A DNA stretch of 64,000 bases from CAZEQK01 sp964514395 (GCA_964514395.1 CAZEQK010000013.1:1-64000), one strand, 5' to 3'; shown: positions 27,957-37,501, numbered from the stretch's first letter. The notes: a model not told the origin generated them from the sequence alone. Made by a program: numbers and translations.

Positions 27957-30692
27957 TTATGCCTTTTTCAAAGCAATTTTACCATGGTTAAATAGCTTTC
28001 TAATGCCAAAAGCAAAGGTTGGAATTGCTCCAAACAATAGGGTGACAATCCAATCATTTAAATTCAGTTCAACCGTTCTAAATATTGGCTGAAGCGGTTC
28101 AATATAAATGACTCCTACCAATAGTAATATGGATGATAAAACTGCAAAAATTAAATATTTGTTTTCGAATATATTTCGATGAAAAATCGAGATATCACTC
28201 CGGCAATCAAAAACATGGATTAACTGTGCCATCACTAATGTAGTAAAGGCCATTGTTTGTGCCTTCGCTAGATTGGCAGGATCCTGTATATAGGTAAGCA
28301 AAAAAGTCGTCAATGTGACAATTCCGATTAAAAATCCCCGACTAATAATTTTCCAGCCTAAGCCTCGAGAGAAGACACTCTCTCTGCTATCTCTTGGGAT
28401 ACGATTCATGATGTTTTCTTCTGCTGGATCAACTCCCAGTGCCATCGCAGGTAGACCATCCGTGACTAAATTCACCCACAATATTTGAATCGGTACAAGT
28501 GGCAATGGTAGACCTAATAGCATGGCAAAAAACATCGTAAGAATCTCACCAACGTTGGAAGCTAACAAATAACGAATAAACTTTCTGATATTATCGTATA
28601 TTCCTCTTCCTTCTTCTATTGCAGCTACAATTGTTGCATAGTTATCATCACTTAAGACTAATGCTGAGGCTTCCTTTGCAACATCGGTACCGGTAATACC
28701 CATAGATATTCCGATATCTGCAGCTTTAATTGCTGGAGCATCATTTACACCATCGCCAGTCATCGCAACAACATGGCCTTTGGCTTGTAATGCTTTAACA
28801 ATCCTAAGCTTATGTTCAGGTGACACCCTAGCATAGACATAGATATCGTCAACTTTATCCATAAAATCATTATTAGACATATTATATAAATCCTGCCCAT
28901 TTACTGTCAATCCACGGGGTGGAAGAATATTTAACTGTTTTGCAATCGCCACTGCTGTGGCTTGATGATCTCCTGTAATCATCACTGTCTTGATTCCAGC
29001 TTTCCTACTGGTTAATATGGCTTGCTTGACCTCATCCCTTGGTGGATCAATCATACCTACAATACCAACAAATACCAGATTGCTTTCTGCATGCTCTTCA
29101 CTATTTACAATTTCATTAGATTTTATATCCTTATAAGCGATACCCAAATTACGAAGAGCATGGTTTGCCATTTCTTCAATTTTAAGTTTTACTTGTCTTT
29201 TTATTTGTGGAGTTAATGGTACTATTTTTTCCTCCCATATAGTCGAGGTACAACGCTCAAGTAGAATATCTGGAGCTCCTTTGACTGCCACCATTCTTTT
29301 ATCATTACTTTCTACGATAGTCGACATCATTTTCCGAGAAGAATCGAAAGGAAACTCCTTCACTCGGTTCCAGATACTATTCAATTTCTTCTTTGAATAG
29401 CCAGCCTTTTCACTTAAAACGATTAATGCACCCTCTGTTGGGTCTCCTTGAATTTTCCAATCTATTTTATTTTTTTTGAATAAACCTTTTTTGATATATT
29501 CCGATTCAACGATTGCCGCATTATTACATAGCGTCCCCACTTCTACTAATTTAGTTAATGATTTTAGACGTTCTGGTTTTACCTGATAGGAGCCATGATA
29601 AAACTCACCTAATGGCGTATATCCTGTTCCTGTAACCTTGATATCCTTTCCTCCAGCCCATATATTGGTTACCGTCATTTTATTCTGGGTCAAGGTACCC
29701 GTTTTGTCAGAGCAAATAACGGTTGCACAGCCTAATGTCTCCACAGATGGTAGCTTTCTTACAATTGCTTTTCTCTTTATCATCCTTTGTACACCTAAAG
29801 CCAAAGCAATGGTTACAATTGCTGGAAGTCCTTCTGGTATAGCCGCCACGGCTAAGCTTACACCAGCCAAAAACATTTCATATGCTTGATGTCCATGCCA
29901 AATCCCCGTGATTACAACCAAGAAGGTTAAACCTAAAGCTAAAAACACTAAAATTTTCCCTAATTGCTCTAACCTACGCTGTAATGGCGTTTCCATCTCT
30001 TCAGTAGATTGAATTAAATCAGCAATTTTTCCCATTTCCGTACTCATCCCTGTTTCAACAACAATTCCTAAACCAGTACCTCTAGTTATTAATGTACCCA
30101 TAAAGGCCATGTTTTTTTGATCTCCTAAAGGAATATCTTCATAAGGAATAACTTCTACCATTTTATTAACAGGGATTGACTCACCTGTTAGTGCTGATTC
30201 TTCATGATATAATTCATTTGTTTCTATTAACCGAATATCTGCTGGAATACGATCACCAGCCTCCAATTTAACAATATCCCCTGGGACTACCTCTAAAGCA
30301 GGAATAGTGATGAGAGCTCCATTTCTAATCACATTAGCATGGGGGGCAGACATTTCCTTTAATGCCTGTAGCGATTTCTCTGCTTTAAACTCCTGTATAT
30401 AGCCTAATATCGCGTTAATAATGACAATAGCTATAATAGTGATAGAATCGGTATATTCTCCTAATAGTCCCGATATTAAAGTAGCTATTAAAAGTACAAT
30501 CACCATAAAATCCTTAAATTGATTTAGAAATAGAGTAAAAGGAGAAGTTTTTTTACTCTGATTAAGCTGATTCAATCCATATTTTTCAAAGCTTTCTTTA
30601 ACCTGGCTTGATTGTAATCCGTTTTTTTTGTCAACATGATACATGCTTAAAATGGCTTCTCCTGGTATGGTATGCCAATATTGTTTTGACAA
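27957..30692 (-). CDS. Calcium-transporting P-type ATPase (YloB type)
   Basis: A P2A ATPase of about 911 residues. TGES (actuator), the phosphorylation site DKTGTLTQNKMT, KGAPD and TGDGVNDAPA are all present, with about ten membrane helices and the IPEGLPA helix 4 motif of Ca pumps. In B. subtilis the homologue YloB is a Ca pump of the spore-forming cell. The TTG at 30692 (product SKQYWHTI) is chosen because AAGGAGG stands seven bases before it; in-frame ATGs at 30722 and 30770 lack a site. It is divergent from rqcH. Confidence 0.92.
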   Translation of the reverse strand: MSKQYWHTIPGEAILSMYHVDKKNGLQSSQVKESFEKYGLNQLNQSKKTSPFTLFLNQFKDFMVIVLLIATLISGLLGEYTDSITIIAIVIINAILGYIQEFKAEKSLQALKEMSAPHANVIRNGALITIPALEVVPGDIVKLEAGDRIPADIRLIETNELYHEESALTGESIPVNKMVEVIPYEDIPLGDQKNMAFMGTLITRGTGLGIVVETGMSTEMGKIADLIQSTEEMETPLQRRLEQLGKILVFLALGLTFLVVITGIWHGHQAYEMFLAGVSLAVAAIPEGLPAIVTIALALGVQRMIKRKAIVRKLPSVETLGCATVICSDKTGTLTQNKMTVTNIWAGGKDIKVTGTGYTPLGEFYHGSYQVKPERLKSLTKLVEVGTLCNNAAIVESEYIKKGLFKKNKIDWKIQGDPTEGALIVLSEKAGYSKKKLNSIWNRVKEFPFDSSRKMMSTIVESNDKRMVAVKGAPDILLERCTSTIWEEKIVPLTPQIKRQVKLKIEEMANHALRNLGIAYKDIKSNEIVNSEEHAESNLVFVGIVGMIDPPRDEVKQAILTSRKAGIKTVMITGDHQATAVAIAKQLNILPPRGLTVNGQDLYNMSNNDFMDKVDDIYVYARVSPEHKLRIVKALQAKGHVVAMTGDGVNDAPAIKAADIGISMGITGTDVAKEASALVLSDDNYATIVAAIEEGRGIYDNIRKFIRYLLASNVGEILTMFFAMLLGLPLPLVPIQILWVNLVTDGLPAMALGVDPAEENIMNRIPRDSRESVFSRGLGWKIISRGFLIGIVTLTTFLLTYIQDPANLAKAQTMAFTTLVMAQLIHVFDCRSDISIFHRNIFENKYLIFAVLSSILLLVGVIYIEPLQPIFRTVELNLNDWIVTLLFGAIPTFAFGIRKLFNHGKIALKKA

Positions 30693-30778
30693 ACTGTTCC
30701 CTCCTTCAACTAACCTCGTCATGCTAACTTTATTCAGACGAGCCGTAAAAAATGCAAAAAAATTGGACATTATTTAAT

Positions 30779-30807
30779 TTGTAGAAAAGCTAAAACTGAA
30801 TTATACT
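30779..30807 (+). promoter_or_regulatory. Possible sigma-A promoter of rqcH
   Basis: TTGTAG and TATACT with 17 bases between them lie 27 bases before the rqcH start. The -10 is good and the -35 weak. Confidence 0.35.
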
Positions 30808-30833
30808 AACAAGAGGAAACGAGGTGACCTATT

Positions 30834-32546
30834 ATGGCATTTGATGGATTTGTTACAAGAGCAATCGTTCATGAGCTTTCACAAAAGCTATTAGATAGTA
30901 GAATTTATAAAATATATCAACCTCATAAAACGGATTTAGTTTTCGTTATTAGAGGACATGGTAAAAATCTAAGCCTTCTTCTATCAGCAAACCCAACCTA
31001 TCCACGTATTCATATAGCCAACAGAAGCTTTTCAAATCCAGTTGAACCTCCAATGTTTTGTATGCTTTTAAGAAAGCATTTAGAGGGTGGAATTATTGAA
31101 TCAATAAAACAGATAGATAACGAAAGAATTATTTATATAGATTTAAAAGTTAGAGATGAATTAGGAGATTTTCAGACAAAACGATTAATTATTGAAATCA
31201 TGGGTCGACATAGCAATATTATACTGATTCAACCAGAAAAAAATATGATTTTAGATGGGATAAATCATGTGACATCAGCTATTAGTAGCTATCGTCAAAT
31301 ATTACCTGGTAAAGCGTATGTTGAACCTCCTAGTCAGAATAAGTTGAATCCATTAACAGTTGAACAAGAAGTTTTTTATTCGGCAATCAGCTTTAATGAA
31401 GGAAAAATTGATAAGCAGCTTATTAATAAATTTACTGGGATCAGCCCTACCATAGCAAAGGAAATCCTGTATCAAAGTGGTTTACCAACTAAAGAAAACC
31501 TCTGGAAATCATTTCATGCATGGATGGAAAAAACCAATAGTAATCAGTACGAGCCTTCGATGACAATAGGTACCAGTAAACCGGATTTTTCAATTTTTCC
31601 GCTCAGTCACCTTGATGGAGAAGCGAAAAGCTATGGGAGTATGAACGCTTGCATTGAGGACTTTTATGATCAAAAGGCTGAAAGAGATACTGTACGACAA
31701 AAAGCCCATGATCTATCAAGATTCCTTATGACGGAAAAAAACAAAAATGAAAAGAAAATTGAGTATTTATTGAAGGACTTAGAGTCAGCAAAGAATGCAG
31801 ACCAATTTAAACTGTATGGAGAACTATTAACTGCCAATATGCATCAGATAACCCGTGGAGCAGAAACAGCTGAGGTTATTAATTATTATGATGAGAATCA
31901 GAGCACACTATCTATTCCATTAGATCCGTTTAAAACACCCTCTGAAAACGCGCAGATGTATTTTAAAAAGTACAATAAGTTGAAAACAAGTACAGAGATT
32001 ATTGAAGAACAATTAGAAATAACCAAGCAGGAGATTGAATACTTAGAATCTGTCTTAGCTCTATTAGATAATGCCAGTGTTGAGGATATTGAAGAGATTC
32101 GTGAGGAATTAATTGAACAGGACTATCTGAAGGAAAAAAGAAAACGTAAGCCGAAAAGAAAGAAAAATCCAGATATTGAACGTTTTCAATCCTCTGAAGG
32201 TCATACGATCTATGTAGGTAAAAACAACAAGCAAAATGAATACCTTACTCATAAAGTAGCTTCTTCAAGTGATACATGGTTACATACCAAGGATATTCCA
32301 GGATCTCATGTCGTGATTAAGGCCAAGGAATTTGGAGATAAGACCTTAGAAGAGGCTGCAATACTTGCTGCATACTTTAGTAAAGCTAAATTCTCAAGTC
32401 ATGTCCCTGTAGACTACACCTTAATTAAGCATGTGAAAAAACCAAGTGGTGCAAAACCAGGCTATGTCATCTATGAAAATCAGAAAACACTCTATATTAC
32501 ACCAGATGAAGCCACCATCAAGCAACTAAAACATGAAAAACCCTAA
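30834..32546 (+). CDS. rqcH: Ribosome quality control protein RqcH (NFACT family)
   Basis: A 570-residue protein with the NFACT-N domain at the N-terminus (MAFDGFVTRAIVHEL, FCMLLRKHLEGG, EIMGRHSNIIL), a helix-hairpin-helix region around 180-215, a charged coiled coil about 290-440, and a C-terminal NFACT-R domain (YVGKNNKQNEYLTHKVA, DTWLHTKDIPGSHV). RqcH binds stalled 50S-peptidyl-tRNA and recruits Ala-tRNA to add C-terminal alanine tails. Residues 97-98 are Glu-Arg where the B. subtilis enzyme is known for Asp-Arg. The start has GAGGTGA. It is divergent from the Ca-ATPase gene, as in relatives. Confidence 0.95.
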   Translation: MAFDGFVTRAIVHELSQKLLDSRIYKIYQPHKTDLVFVIRGHGKNLSLLLSANPTYPRIHIANRSFSNPVEPPMFCMLLRKHLEGGIIESIKQIDNERIIYIDLKVRDELGDFQTKRLIIEIMGRHSNIILIQPEKNMILDGINHVTSAISSYRQILPGKAYVEPPSQNKLNPLTVEQEVFYSAISFNEGKIDKQLINKFTGISPTIAKEILYQSGLPTKENLWKSFHAWMEKTNSNQYEPSMTIGTSKPDFSIFPLSHLDGEAKSYGSMNACIEDFYDQKAERDTVRQKAHDLSRFLMTEKNKNEKKIEYLLKDLESAKNADQFKLYGELLTANMHQITRGAETAEVINYYDENQSTLSIPLDPFKTPSENAQMYFKKYNKLKTSTEIIEEQLEITKQEIEYLESVLALLDNASVEDIEEIREELIEQDYLKEKRKRKPKRKKNPDIERFQSSEGHTIYVGKNNKQNEYLTHKVASSSDTWLHTKDIPGSHVVIKAKEFGDKTLEEAAILAAYFSKAKFSSHVPVDYTLIKHVKKPSGAKPGYVIYENQKTLYITPDEATIKQLKHEKP

Positions 32547-32551
32547 TAAAA

Positions 32552-32605
32552 AAAGCTACCTAAGAGGCAGCCTAAGGACTGAATAAATTCAGTCCTTTTT
32601 CTATT
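32552..32605. terminator. Overlapping convergent terminators
   Basis: For the plus strand, AAGGACTGAA pairs with TTCAGTCCTT (32575-32598) and is followed by T, ending rqcH. For the minus strand, a six-bp GCTGCC/GGTAGC hairpin (32555-32573) is followed by a run of seven T, ending the AI-2E family gene. Confidence 0.85.
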
Positions 32606-33713
32606 CTTGATCATACTCATCAGTCGGTAAGTGAATCCATTTTTTAAGATATCCTTGCTCTATTAGAGCTTTACTTAAAATGAGTAGTACTGGTGATAAA
32701 AATATTCCAATGACTCCAAATAGAGATAAGGATATAACCATAAATGATAGCATCGTAAATGCAGATACCCCAAGTGAGTCTCCTACAACCTTAGGCTCAG
32801 CAAGTTGTCTAAATACAATCACAATGGTCAATAATCCTAATAGTAAAAGGCCCGTCGTATAATGACCAACAATTAATAGATAGATGATCCATGGGATAAA
32901 GAGCGTAGACACTCCTAATAATGGAAGTAAGTCAAAGAATGCAGACAGCAATGCTATAGAAAAGGCGTTATTGATTCCTAAGATAATTAACCCAATAAAT
33001 ACGATAACAAATGTAAAACTAATTAATTTTAATTGAGCCTTTACATAATGACCTAATCCTATAAAAACATTATCCTTTAAAAAGAAAAAAGCATGTTTAA
33101 AAGTCTTTGGTGTCTTTTCCTTCGCTATTCTTTTCCAATCCATAATTTCAATACTCAAGAAAAATGCCAATATCAAACCTAAGGCAAAATTAATAATTGC
33201 ACTTGAAATGGAAGACAAAGAATGAAATATATTTAATAGAAAGCCTGACAAAAAGGTAAAAAAACCAGACAAAAAGGTAGAACTTTTATCAGCAAATGTG
33301 ACTAAATATTCCTTTCCTTTTTCGATGACATCAGGTGGCAATGTATTAATTTGTCCTTTTATAACATCTGCTTTTTGAATAATGATCTGCTGTAAAGAAT
33401 CTATATATTTTGGTATAGCAAAGGAAAGATGGGTGATTTGAACTGCAAAAATAATACCTAGGATCGTGACCACAGCCAACACAACCAAAATAAAGAGTAA
33501 GGTGGAGATGGTTGTCGCTACTATCTTCTTTAATCCCTTCTTATGTAAAAATCTAGCTAATGGTTCTATCATTAAGAAAATGATAAATGCAATAAAAATT
33601 GGTTTTCCTATTCTGTATAGAAAGCTAAATAAAAACATAATTAAAAAAATCGTAATAACGATTAATAGGATATCAAATGCTGTTCTTCCATACTTTTTAT
33701 AAAAAGTTAACAT
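32601..33713 (-). CDS. AI-2E family transporter (YtvI-like permease)
   Basis: A 370-residue membrane protein of the AI-2E exporter/UPF0118 family with two N-terminal helices, a soluble loop and about six C-terminal helices, ending in the family region GDSLGVSAFTMLSFMVISLSLFG. Members export varied small molecules or ions, so the substrate is not clear. The start is preceded by GGGGGATGATAT. It is a single gene, convergent with rqcH. Confidence 0.9.
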   Translation of the reverse strand: MLTFYKKYGRTAFDILLIVITIFLIMFLFSFLYRIGKPIFIAFIIFLMIEPLARFLHKKGLKKIVATTISTLLFILVVLAVVTILGIIFAVQITHLSFAIPKYIDSLQQIIIQKADVIKGQINTLPPDVIEKGKEYLVTFADKSSTFLSGFFTFLSGFLLNIFHSLSSISSAIINFALGLILAFFLSIEIMDWKRIAKEKTPKTFKHAFFFLKDNVFIGLGHYVKAQLKLISFTFVIVFIGLIILGINNAFSIALLSAFFDLLPLLGVSTLFIPWIIYLLIVGHYTTGLLLLGLLTIVIVFRQLAEPKVVGDSLGVSAFTMLSFMVISLSLFGVIGIFLSPVLLILSKALIEQGYLKKWIHLPTDEYDQE

Positions 33714-33825
33714 ATATCATCCCCCATTATCTAAATATAACATTCTAGAAATCTATTTTATCTCTATTTTTAACAAATATAGACGGATAAATACATTTTG
33801 AACGAATTATTTTTACCTGTTCGCT

Positions 33826-34221
33826 TTATAAAGTTTCCTTATATAACTTGCTATTAACCAAGATAATTCTTATGATCACTAATAGTGTGAAGGTGATGAC
33901 TGCTATTAAATAATCAGTTGCAGAATGATATTCGAGAACTACTTTTCTAGCAATTGTAATCATAAATATATCGATAATAGCAAATGGGTTTTTTCTGACA
34001 AGCATAATCGCGAATTCTAGGCTTACCACTAAGATTAAAAAACGGTCTAAAATAACCTTTGATTGATCAATAATATTTTGGCTGATTATCAATGTATATA
34101 AATCTATAGAGATGTAAACCCCTTCAGCTATAACAGCAAATACGATAATCACAGCTAAAATAATCTCGATCCATTTAATGATATTCTCTATTAGATTATC
34201 GATTTTAGTAAATATTGTCAC
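33826..34221 (-). CDS. PsiE-like small membrane protein
   Basis: About 131 residues with four hydrophobic segments and a conserved-looking EFAIMLVRKNPFAIIDIFMITIARKVVL stretch in the middle that resembles PsiE, the phosphate-starvation-inducible membrane protein family of unknown function (from memory). The GTG at 34221 is chosen because GGGGGG lies seven bases before it; the open frame extends to an ATG at 34329 without a site. It is a single gene between an AI-2E family gene and the divergent SDR gene. Confidence 0.7.
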   Translation of the reverse strand: MTIFTKIDNLIENIIKWIEIILAVIIVFAVIAEGVYISIDLYTLIISQNIIDQSKVILDRFLILVVSLEFAIMLVRKNPFAIIDIFMITIARKVVLEYHSATDYLIAVITFTLLVIIRIILVNSKLYKETL

Positions 34222-34399
34222 TAGACTTCCCCCCAAAGCTGTCTTTAATAAACCTATTATCACACATTTTACTATATTTATGTAACAAAAACGAATGTAT
34301 TTAAAAATATTATGTAGTATTTCGCCCAATGTAAATAAGAAACATTTCGAAAATTTTGAATAATGGTTTTGTTATTTATTATTTAATGGTAAAATTAAA

Positions 34400-34417
34400 T
34401 GAATGGTTATTCATTTA
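34400..34417. promoter_or_regulatory. FadR-like operator before the SDR gene
   Basis: The palindrome TGAATGGTTATTCATTTA fits the B. subtilis FadR (TetR family) consensus TGAATGANTANTCATTCA at all but two fixed positions (from memory of that consensus). It lies 25 bases before the start of a dienoyl-CoA reductase-like gene, as expected for a repressor of fatty acid degradation. Confidence 0.65.
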
Positions 34418-34441
34418 AAATAACTGGTATGGAGGTAGTTT

Positions 34442-35206
34442 ATGAAGGGGAAAGTCATTATTGTCACAGGTGGTTCAAGTGGAATTGGAAAGGCAATAGC
34501 AACAAAATACGCTGCAGAAGGTGCTTCTGTTGTCATTACTGGACGTAATCTAGCAAAATTAGAAGCGACAAAAGAAGAGGTAGAACAATTTGAAAATCAA
34601 GTATTATGTGTGCAAATGGATGTCAGGAATCCCGAAGACGTGCAACGAATGGTTGAGATGGCCGATCAACGATTTTCTAAGATTGATTATCTAGTGAATA
34701 ATGCTGCTGGTAACTTTATTGTAAATGCAGAGGATCTCTCAGTTAATGGTTGGAATTCTGTTATTAATATCGTATTAAATGGAACTTTTTATTGTAGCCG
34801 CGCGGTAGGAAAATACTGGATTGAAAAAGGGATGAAAGGAAATATGCTGAACATTATCGCTACATATGCTTGGGGAGCAGGAGTAGGAGTTATTCACTCA
34901 GCTAGTGCTAAGGCAGGGGTATTAGCTATGACAAGGACATTAGCTGTAGAGTGGGGTATAAAGTATGGCTTTAGAGTGAATGCTATCGCTCCTGGACCAA
35001 TCGATAAAACAGGTGGGGCAGAACGTTTATGGTTATCAGAGGAAGCTGCAGTGAGAACCATTAATAGTATCCCATTAAAGCGATTAGGACAGCCTGAGGA
35101 AATAGCAAACTTAGCCTACTTTATCCTTTCTGATCAAGCTGCTTATATGAATGGAGAATGTGTCACATTGGATGGAGGACAATGGTTAAATAGTATTCCT
35201 TTTTAA
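34442..35206 (+). CDS. fadH: SDR oxidoreductase, probable 2,4-dienoyl-CoA reductase
   Basis: A 254-residue classical short-chain dehydrogenase with the NAD(P) motif TGGSSGIGKA, NNAAGNF, and an active-site region in which the usual Tyr-x-x-x-Lys appears as SASAKAG, i.e. Lys is present and the Tyr is replaced by Ser/Ala, a known trait of 2,4-dienoyl-CoA reductases and related enoyl reductases. It is very similar in feel to B. subtilis FadH. It would reduce dienoyl-CoA in unsaturated fatty acid beta-oxidation. A GGAGGT site precedes the start, and a FadR-like operator lies just upstream. Confidence 0.85.
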   Translation: MKGKVIIVTGGSSGIGKAIATKYAAEGASVVITGRNLAKLEATKEEVEQFENQVLCVQMDVRNPEDVQRMVEMADQRFSKIDYLVNNAAGNFIVNAEDLSVNGWNSVINIVLNGTFYCSRAVGKYWIEKGMKGNMLNIIATYAWGAGVGVIHSASAKAGVLAMTRTLAVEWGIKYGFRVNAIAPGPIDKTGGAERLWLSEEAAVRTINSIPLKRLGQPEEIANLAYFILSDQAAYMNGECVTLDGGQWLNSIPF

Positions 35207-35270
35207 AGAGATTTGAAAACAGTCTAAAAGGAGAGATAAAATATCTCTCCTTTTTTATATAAGCTGATAA

Positions 35271-36194
35271 TTATGTATAGTGTAAAATTTCTTTTAGTGC
35301 AGCTTCTAAATCAGGAAAGACAAAACGATAACCTGAATGAGAAGCCTTTTCCGGAATAACCCGTTGACCTTTGAGAAGCATTTCAGACATTTCTCCCAAT
35401 AAGATATGAAGTAAAATACCAGGTATGGGTAACCATGATGGTCTTTTCATGACACTCCCGATTTTTTTGCTGAACTCTTTCATTTTTACAGGGTTTGGAG
35501 CTGTACCGTTGATTGGCCCATTTAACTCTTCATGATCTAGACTATAGTTAATGATGCCCACAAGATCCTTTATGTGAATCCATGAAACCCATTGATTACC
35601 ACTTCCTAAGTGCCCACCTACAAAAAGCTTATAAGGAAACAGCATTTTTTCTAGTGCCCCACCATTACCTAATACTAAGCCTATCCTTATCAATGCAACT
35701 CGAACACCAAGCTCTTCAGCCTTTCTTGCCTCATTCTCCCATGCTTCACCTACCTGAGATAAAAAGTCATCTCCAGTCTTCACTTCTTCGGTGATAATTT
35801 CATCTTCACGAGGTCCATAAAAGCCAATAGCTGAAGCATTTATTAATACTTTTGGTGTCATAACTTGATCATGAATGGCTTCTATAATTGCTCTAGTTGT
35901 TTGGACTCTACTATTTAATATTTTCTCTTTCCTCATTGTTGTCCAACGTCCATCTGCTATGGATTCACCTGCTAAATTAATCACAGCATCAATATCCTGT
36001 AGCTCCTCGGATGGCAATATAATGTAAGAATTATCCCATTCAGCAGCCTCGATGCTTTCACCTAGACGCTTCTTTGCCCGTTCTTTGTTTCTAGTAAGCA
36101 CCACTAATTTATGTCCACTTTCCTGCAATAATGTCATTAATTCCTTGCCAACAAAACCTGTTCCACCAGCAATAAGAATTTTAATATATATCAC
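35271..36194 (-). CDS. TIGR01777-type NAD-dependent epimerase (SDR39U family)
   Basis: A 307-residue extended SDR with ILIAGGTGFVGKELM at the N-terminus, NLAGESIADGRWT and NASAIGFYG, typical of the YfhF/SulA-type family whose substrate is not known. The frame starts at a GTG at 36194 with no clear site. A GGGGTG site instead precedes an ATT codon (36185) that aligns with the usual MKILI start, so the true start is uncertain. It is followed upstream by the 97-codon gene below. Confidence 0.85.
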   Translation of the reverse strand: MIYIKILIAGGTGFVGKELMTLLQESGHKLVVLTRNKERAKKRLGESIEAAEWDNSYIILPSEELQDIDAVINLAGESIADGRWTTMRKEKILNSRVQTTRAIIEAIHDQVMTPKVLINASAIGFYGPREDEIITEEVKTGDDFLSQVGEAWENEARKAEELGVRVALIRIGLVLGNGGALEKMLFPYKLFVGGHLGSGNQWVSWIHIKDLVGIINYSLDHEELNGPINGTAPNPVKMKEFSKKIGSVMKRPSWLPIPGILLHILLGEMSEMLLKGQRVIPEKASHSGYRFVFPDLEAALKEILHYT

Positions 36195-36218
36195 CCCACA
36201 TAATTATATACAAGCAAA

Positions 36219-36512
36219 TCAGTTTTTGTTTATCTCCTCTATCATCAAATCTAATTCAGACTCAAAATTCAGATATAAAGGTGTTGGTAATGCTTTAACT
36301 ATTCTTTTTATTGTTGGAAGCTTTAAAGCTGTTTCTAGTTTTTTTGGTATCCTATCCATCTTTAAAAGATAATGCTTTATTTCTGTAATGAAGTCATAAA
36401 ATGATGCTTCAAAACGATCAGCATCCTCCTCTGCTTCATCCATTTGACTTCCTTGCATTCCGTTCCAATTATCCAATACATTTTTTAATGCTACTTTAAT
36501 ATCAGGCTGCAA
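36219..36512 (-). CDS. Small soluble protein of unknown function
   Basis: About 97 residues, acidic and mostly helical, with DEAEEDADRFEASFYDFITE and a basic KKLETALKLPTIKRIVKALP segment, no membrane helix and no motif that I recognise. The TTG at 36512 (product QPDIKVALKNVLDNWN) has GGAG eight bases before it and is preferred to a GTG at 36521. It is 24 bases before the epimerase gene and may be cotranscribed with it. Codon use looks normal for the region. Confidence 0.6.
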   Translation of the reverse strand: MQPDIKVALKNVLDNWNGMQGSQMDEAEEDADRFEASFYDFITEIKHYLLKMDRIPKKLETALKLPTIKRIVKALPTPLYLNFESELDLMIEEINKN

Positions 36513-36623
36513 TATAATCACTCCATCTTATTATCCGCTTTTTTATAAAATAACTCCATTTGATTAACCATTTTCATTAAATAGAATACATTAATTAACA
36601 AAAAGATACTCGAGGTGTTACAA

Positions 36624-36821
36624 ATGAATGTTAAACAAGGGAACTGTCCTCCGAATACAAGAGAATATAAGATTGAAGCAGGAGATAACTTCTTTTTGCT
36701 CGCTGAAAGATTCCACACACCAATCGGTGTCCTTATCGAATTAAATCCAAACGTAAATCCTAGTAAATTAAGGATTGGTCAAAAAATATGTATCCCAAAA
36801 ACCAGATATACCTCCGATTAA
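36624..36821 (+). CDS. LysM-domain protein
   Basis: A 65-residue protein made of a single LysM domain (YKIEAGDNFFLLAERFHTP, LIELNPNVNPSKLRIGQKICIP), which binds N-acetylglucosamine of peptidoglycan. There is no signal peptide. Such stand-alone LysM proteins in Bacillales are often spore coat or forespore components; this is inferred. The ATG at 36624 follows GAGGTG. It is a lone plus-strand gene, convergent with a GNAT gene. Confidence 0.85.
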   Translation: MNVKQGNCPPNTREYKIEAGDNFFLLAERFHTPIGVLIELNPNVNPSKLRIGQKICIPKTRYTSD

Positions 36822-36877
36822 AATGATATAAACACTTACTTGTATTCTAAGGTTTATACGATTAATTGTAAACACCA

Positions 36878-36912
36878 GAAAAAACGAGCCTTTTCTGATA
36901 AAGGCTCGTTTT
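36878..36912. terminator. Bidirectional terminator between LysM and GNAT genes
   Basis: A 12-bp perfect stem (36881-36892 with 36901-36912, loop of eight) has a T-rich run on both strands. It serves the LysM gene on the plus strand and the GNAT gene on the minus strand; the stop of the latter lies at its edge. Confidence 0.9.
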
Positions 36913-37501
36913 ATCTTTTTTCATCCTTTTCCATCCAATTGTTATTCGTTAGACTTGTTAAGATATGATCCTCCCATTCCCCATTTATCTTTAAATAATT
37001 TTGAGCATAGCCTTCAATCGTAAATCCTAGTCGCTTTAATGTATTTCCACTTCTTCGATTATGTGGTAGATAATTTGCCATCATACGATGTAAATTCAAT
37101 TCGTTAAAGACGTAATCTATTATTAATTTCAAACTTTCTGTCATGTAACCTTGACCTTGTCGATCCGCTGCAAGACTGTATCCAATCGCGCAGGCTTGAA
37201 ACGCTCCCCTAGCTATTTGATTGATACTTATGTTTCCGATAACCTTTTCAGGACTGTCCCTTAAAAAGATAAACATTCTTACGGATTTTCCCTCATTATA
37301 TTCAGTTAATCTGGTTTTCACTTGCTCTTCCCAATGGGCTTCTGTATAAAAGTTTTCTGATTTAACTGGTTCAAATGGCTCTAAATGCTCTTTATTTACC
37401 TGATAATAAGAACTAATTTCTTTAATATCCTCTTTATTAGGAAGACGAATAATTACTCTATCCCCTACAAGTGAGGGTAATAAATTATTTAATGAGTCCA
37501 A
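36911..37501 (-). CDS. GNAT N-acetyltransferase, RimJ/RimL type
   Basis: A 196-residue acetyltransferase. AADRQGQGYMTESLKLII is the acetyl-CoA binding motif and RSGNTLKRLGFTIEGYAQNYLKINGEWEDHILTSL the typical C-terminal part of RimJ-like enzymes, which acetylate ribosomal proteins or small amines. The start is a TTG with GGAG nine bases upstream. It lies six bases after the membrane protein gene and is probably cotranscribed with it. Confidence 0.88.
   Translation of the reverse strand: MDSLNNLLPSLVGDRVIIRLPNKEDIKEISSYYQVNKEHLEPFEPVKSENFYTEAHWEEQVKTRLTEYNEGKSVRMFIFLRDSPEKVIGNISINQIARGAFQACAIGYSLAADRQGQGYMTESLKLIIDYVFNELNLHRMMANYLPHNRRSGNTLKRLGFTIEGYAQNYLKINGEWEDHILTSLTNNNWMEKDEKR

Noticed and set aside
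30701..30760. Similarity between the Ca-ATPase leader (GGCTCGTCTGAATAAAGTT) and the FHA leader (AGCCCGTCTGAATGAAGTT)
   Set aside because: Only about 18 bases match, the flanks differ, and the ATPase leader lacks the other parts of the FHA leader; probably chance.
36185..36194. ATT start codon for the TIGR01777 epimerase
   Set aside because: The GTG at 36194 is enough to explain translation; the spacing argument alone does not establish an ATT start.
36518..36718. A 66-codon minus-strand frame opposite the LysM gene
   Set aside because: The plus strand encodes a clear LysM domain with a ribosome site; the minus frame is a shadow.
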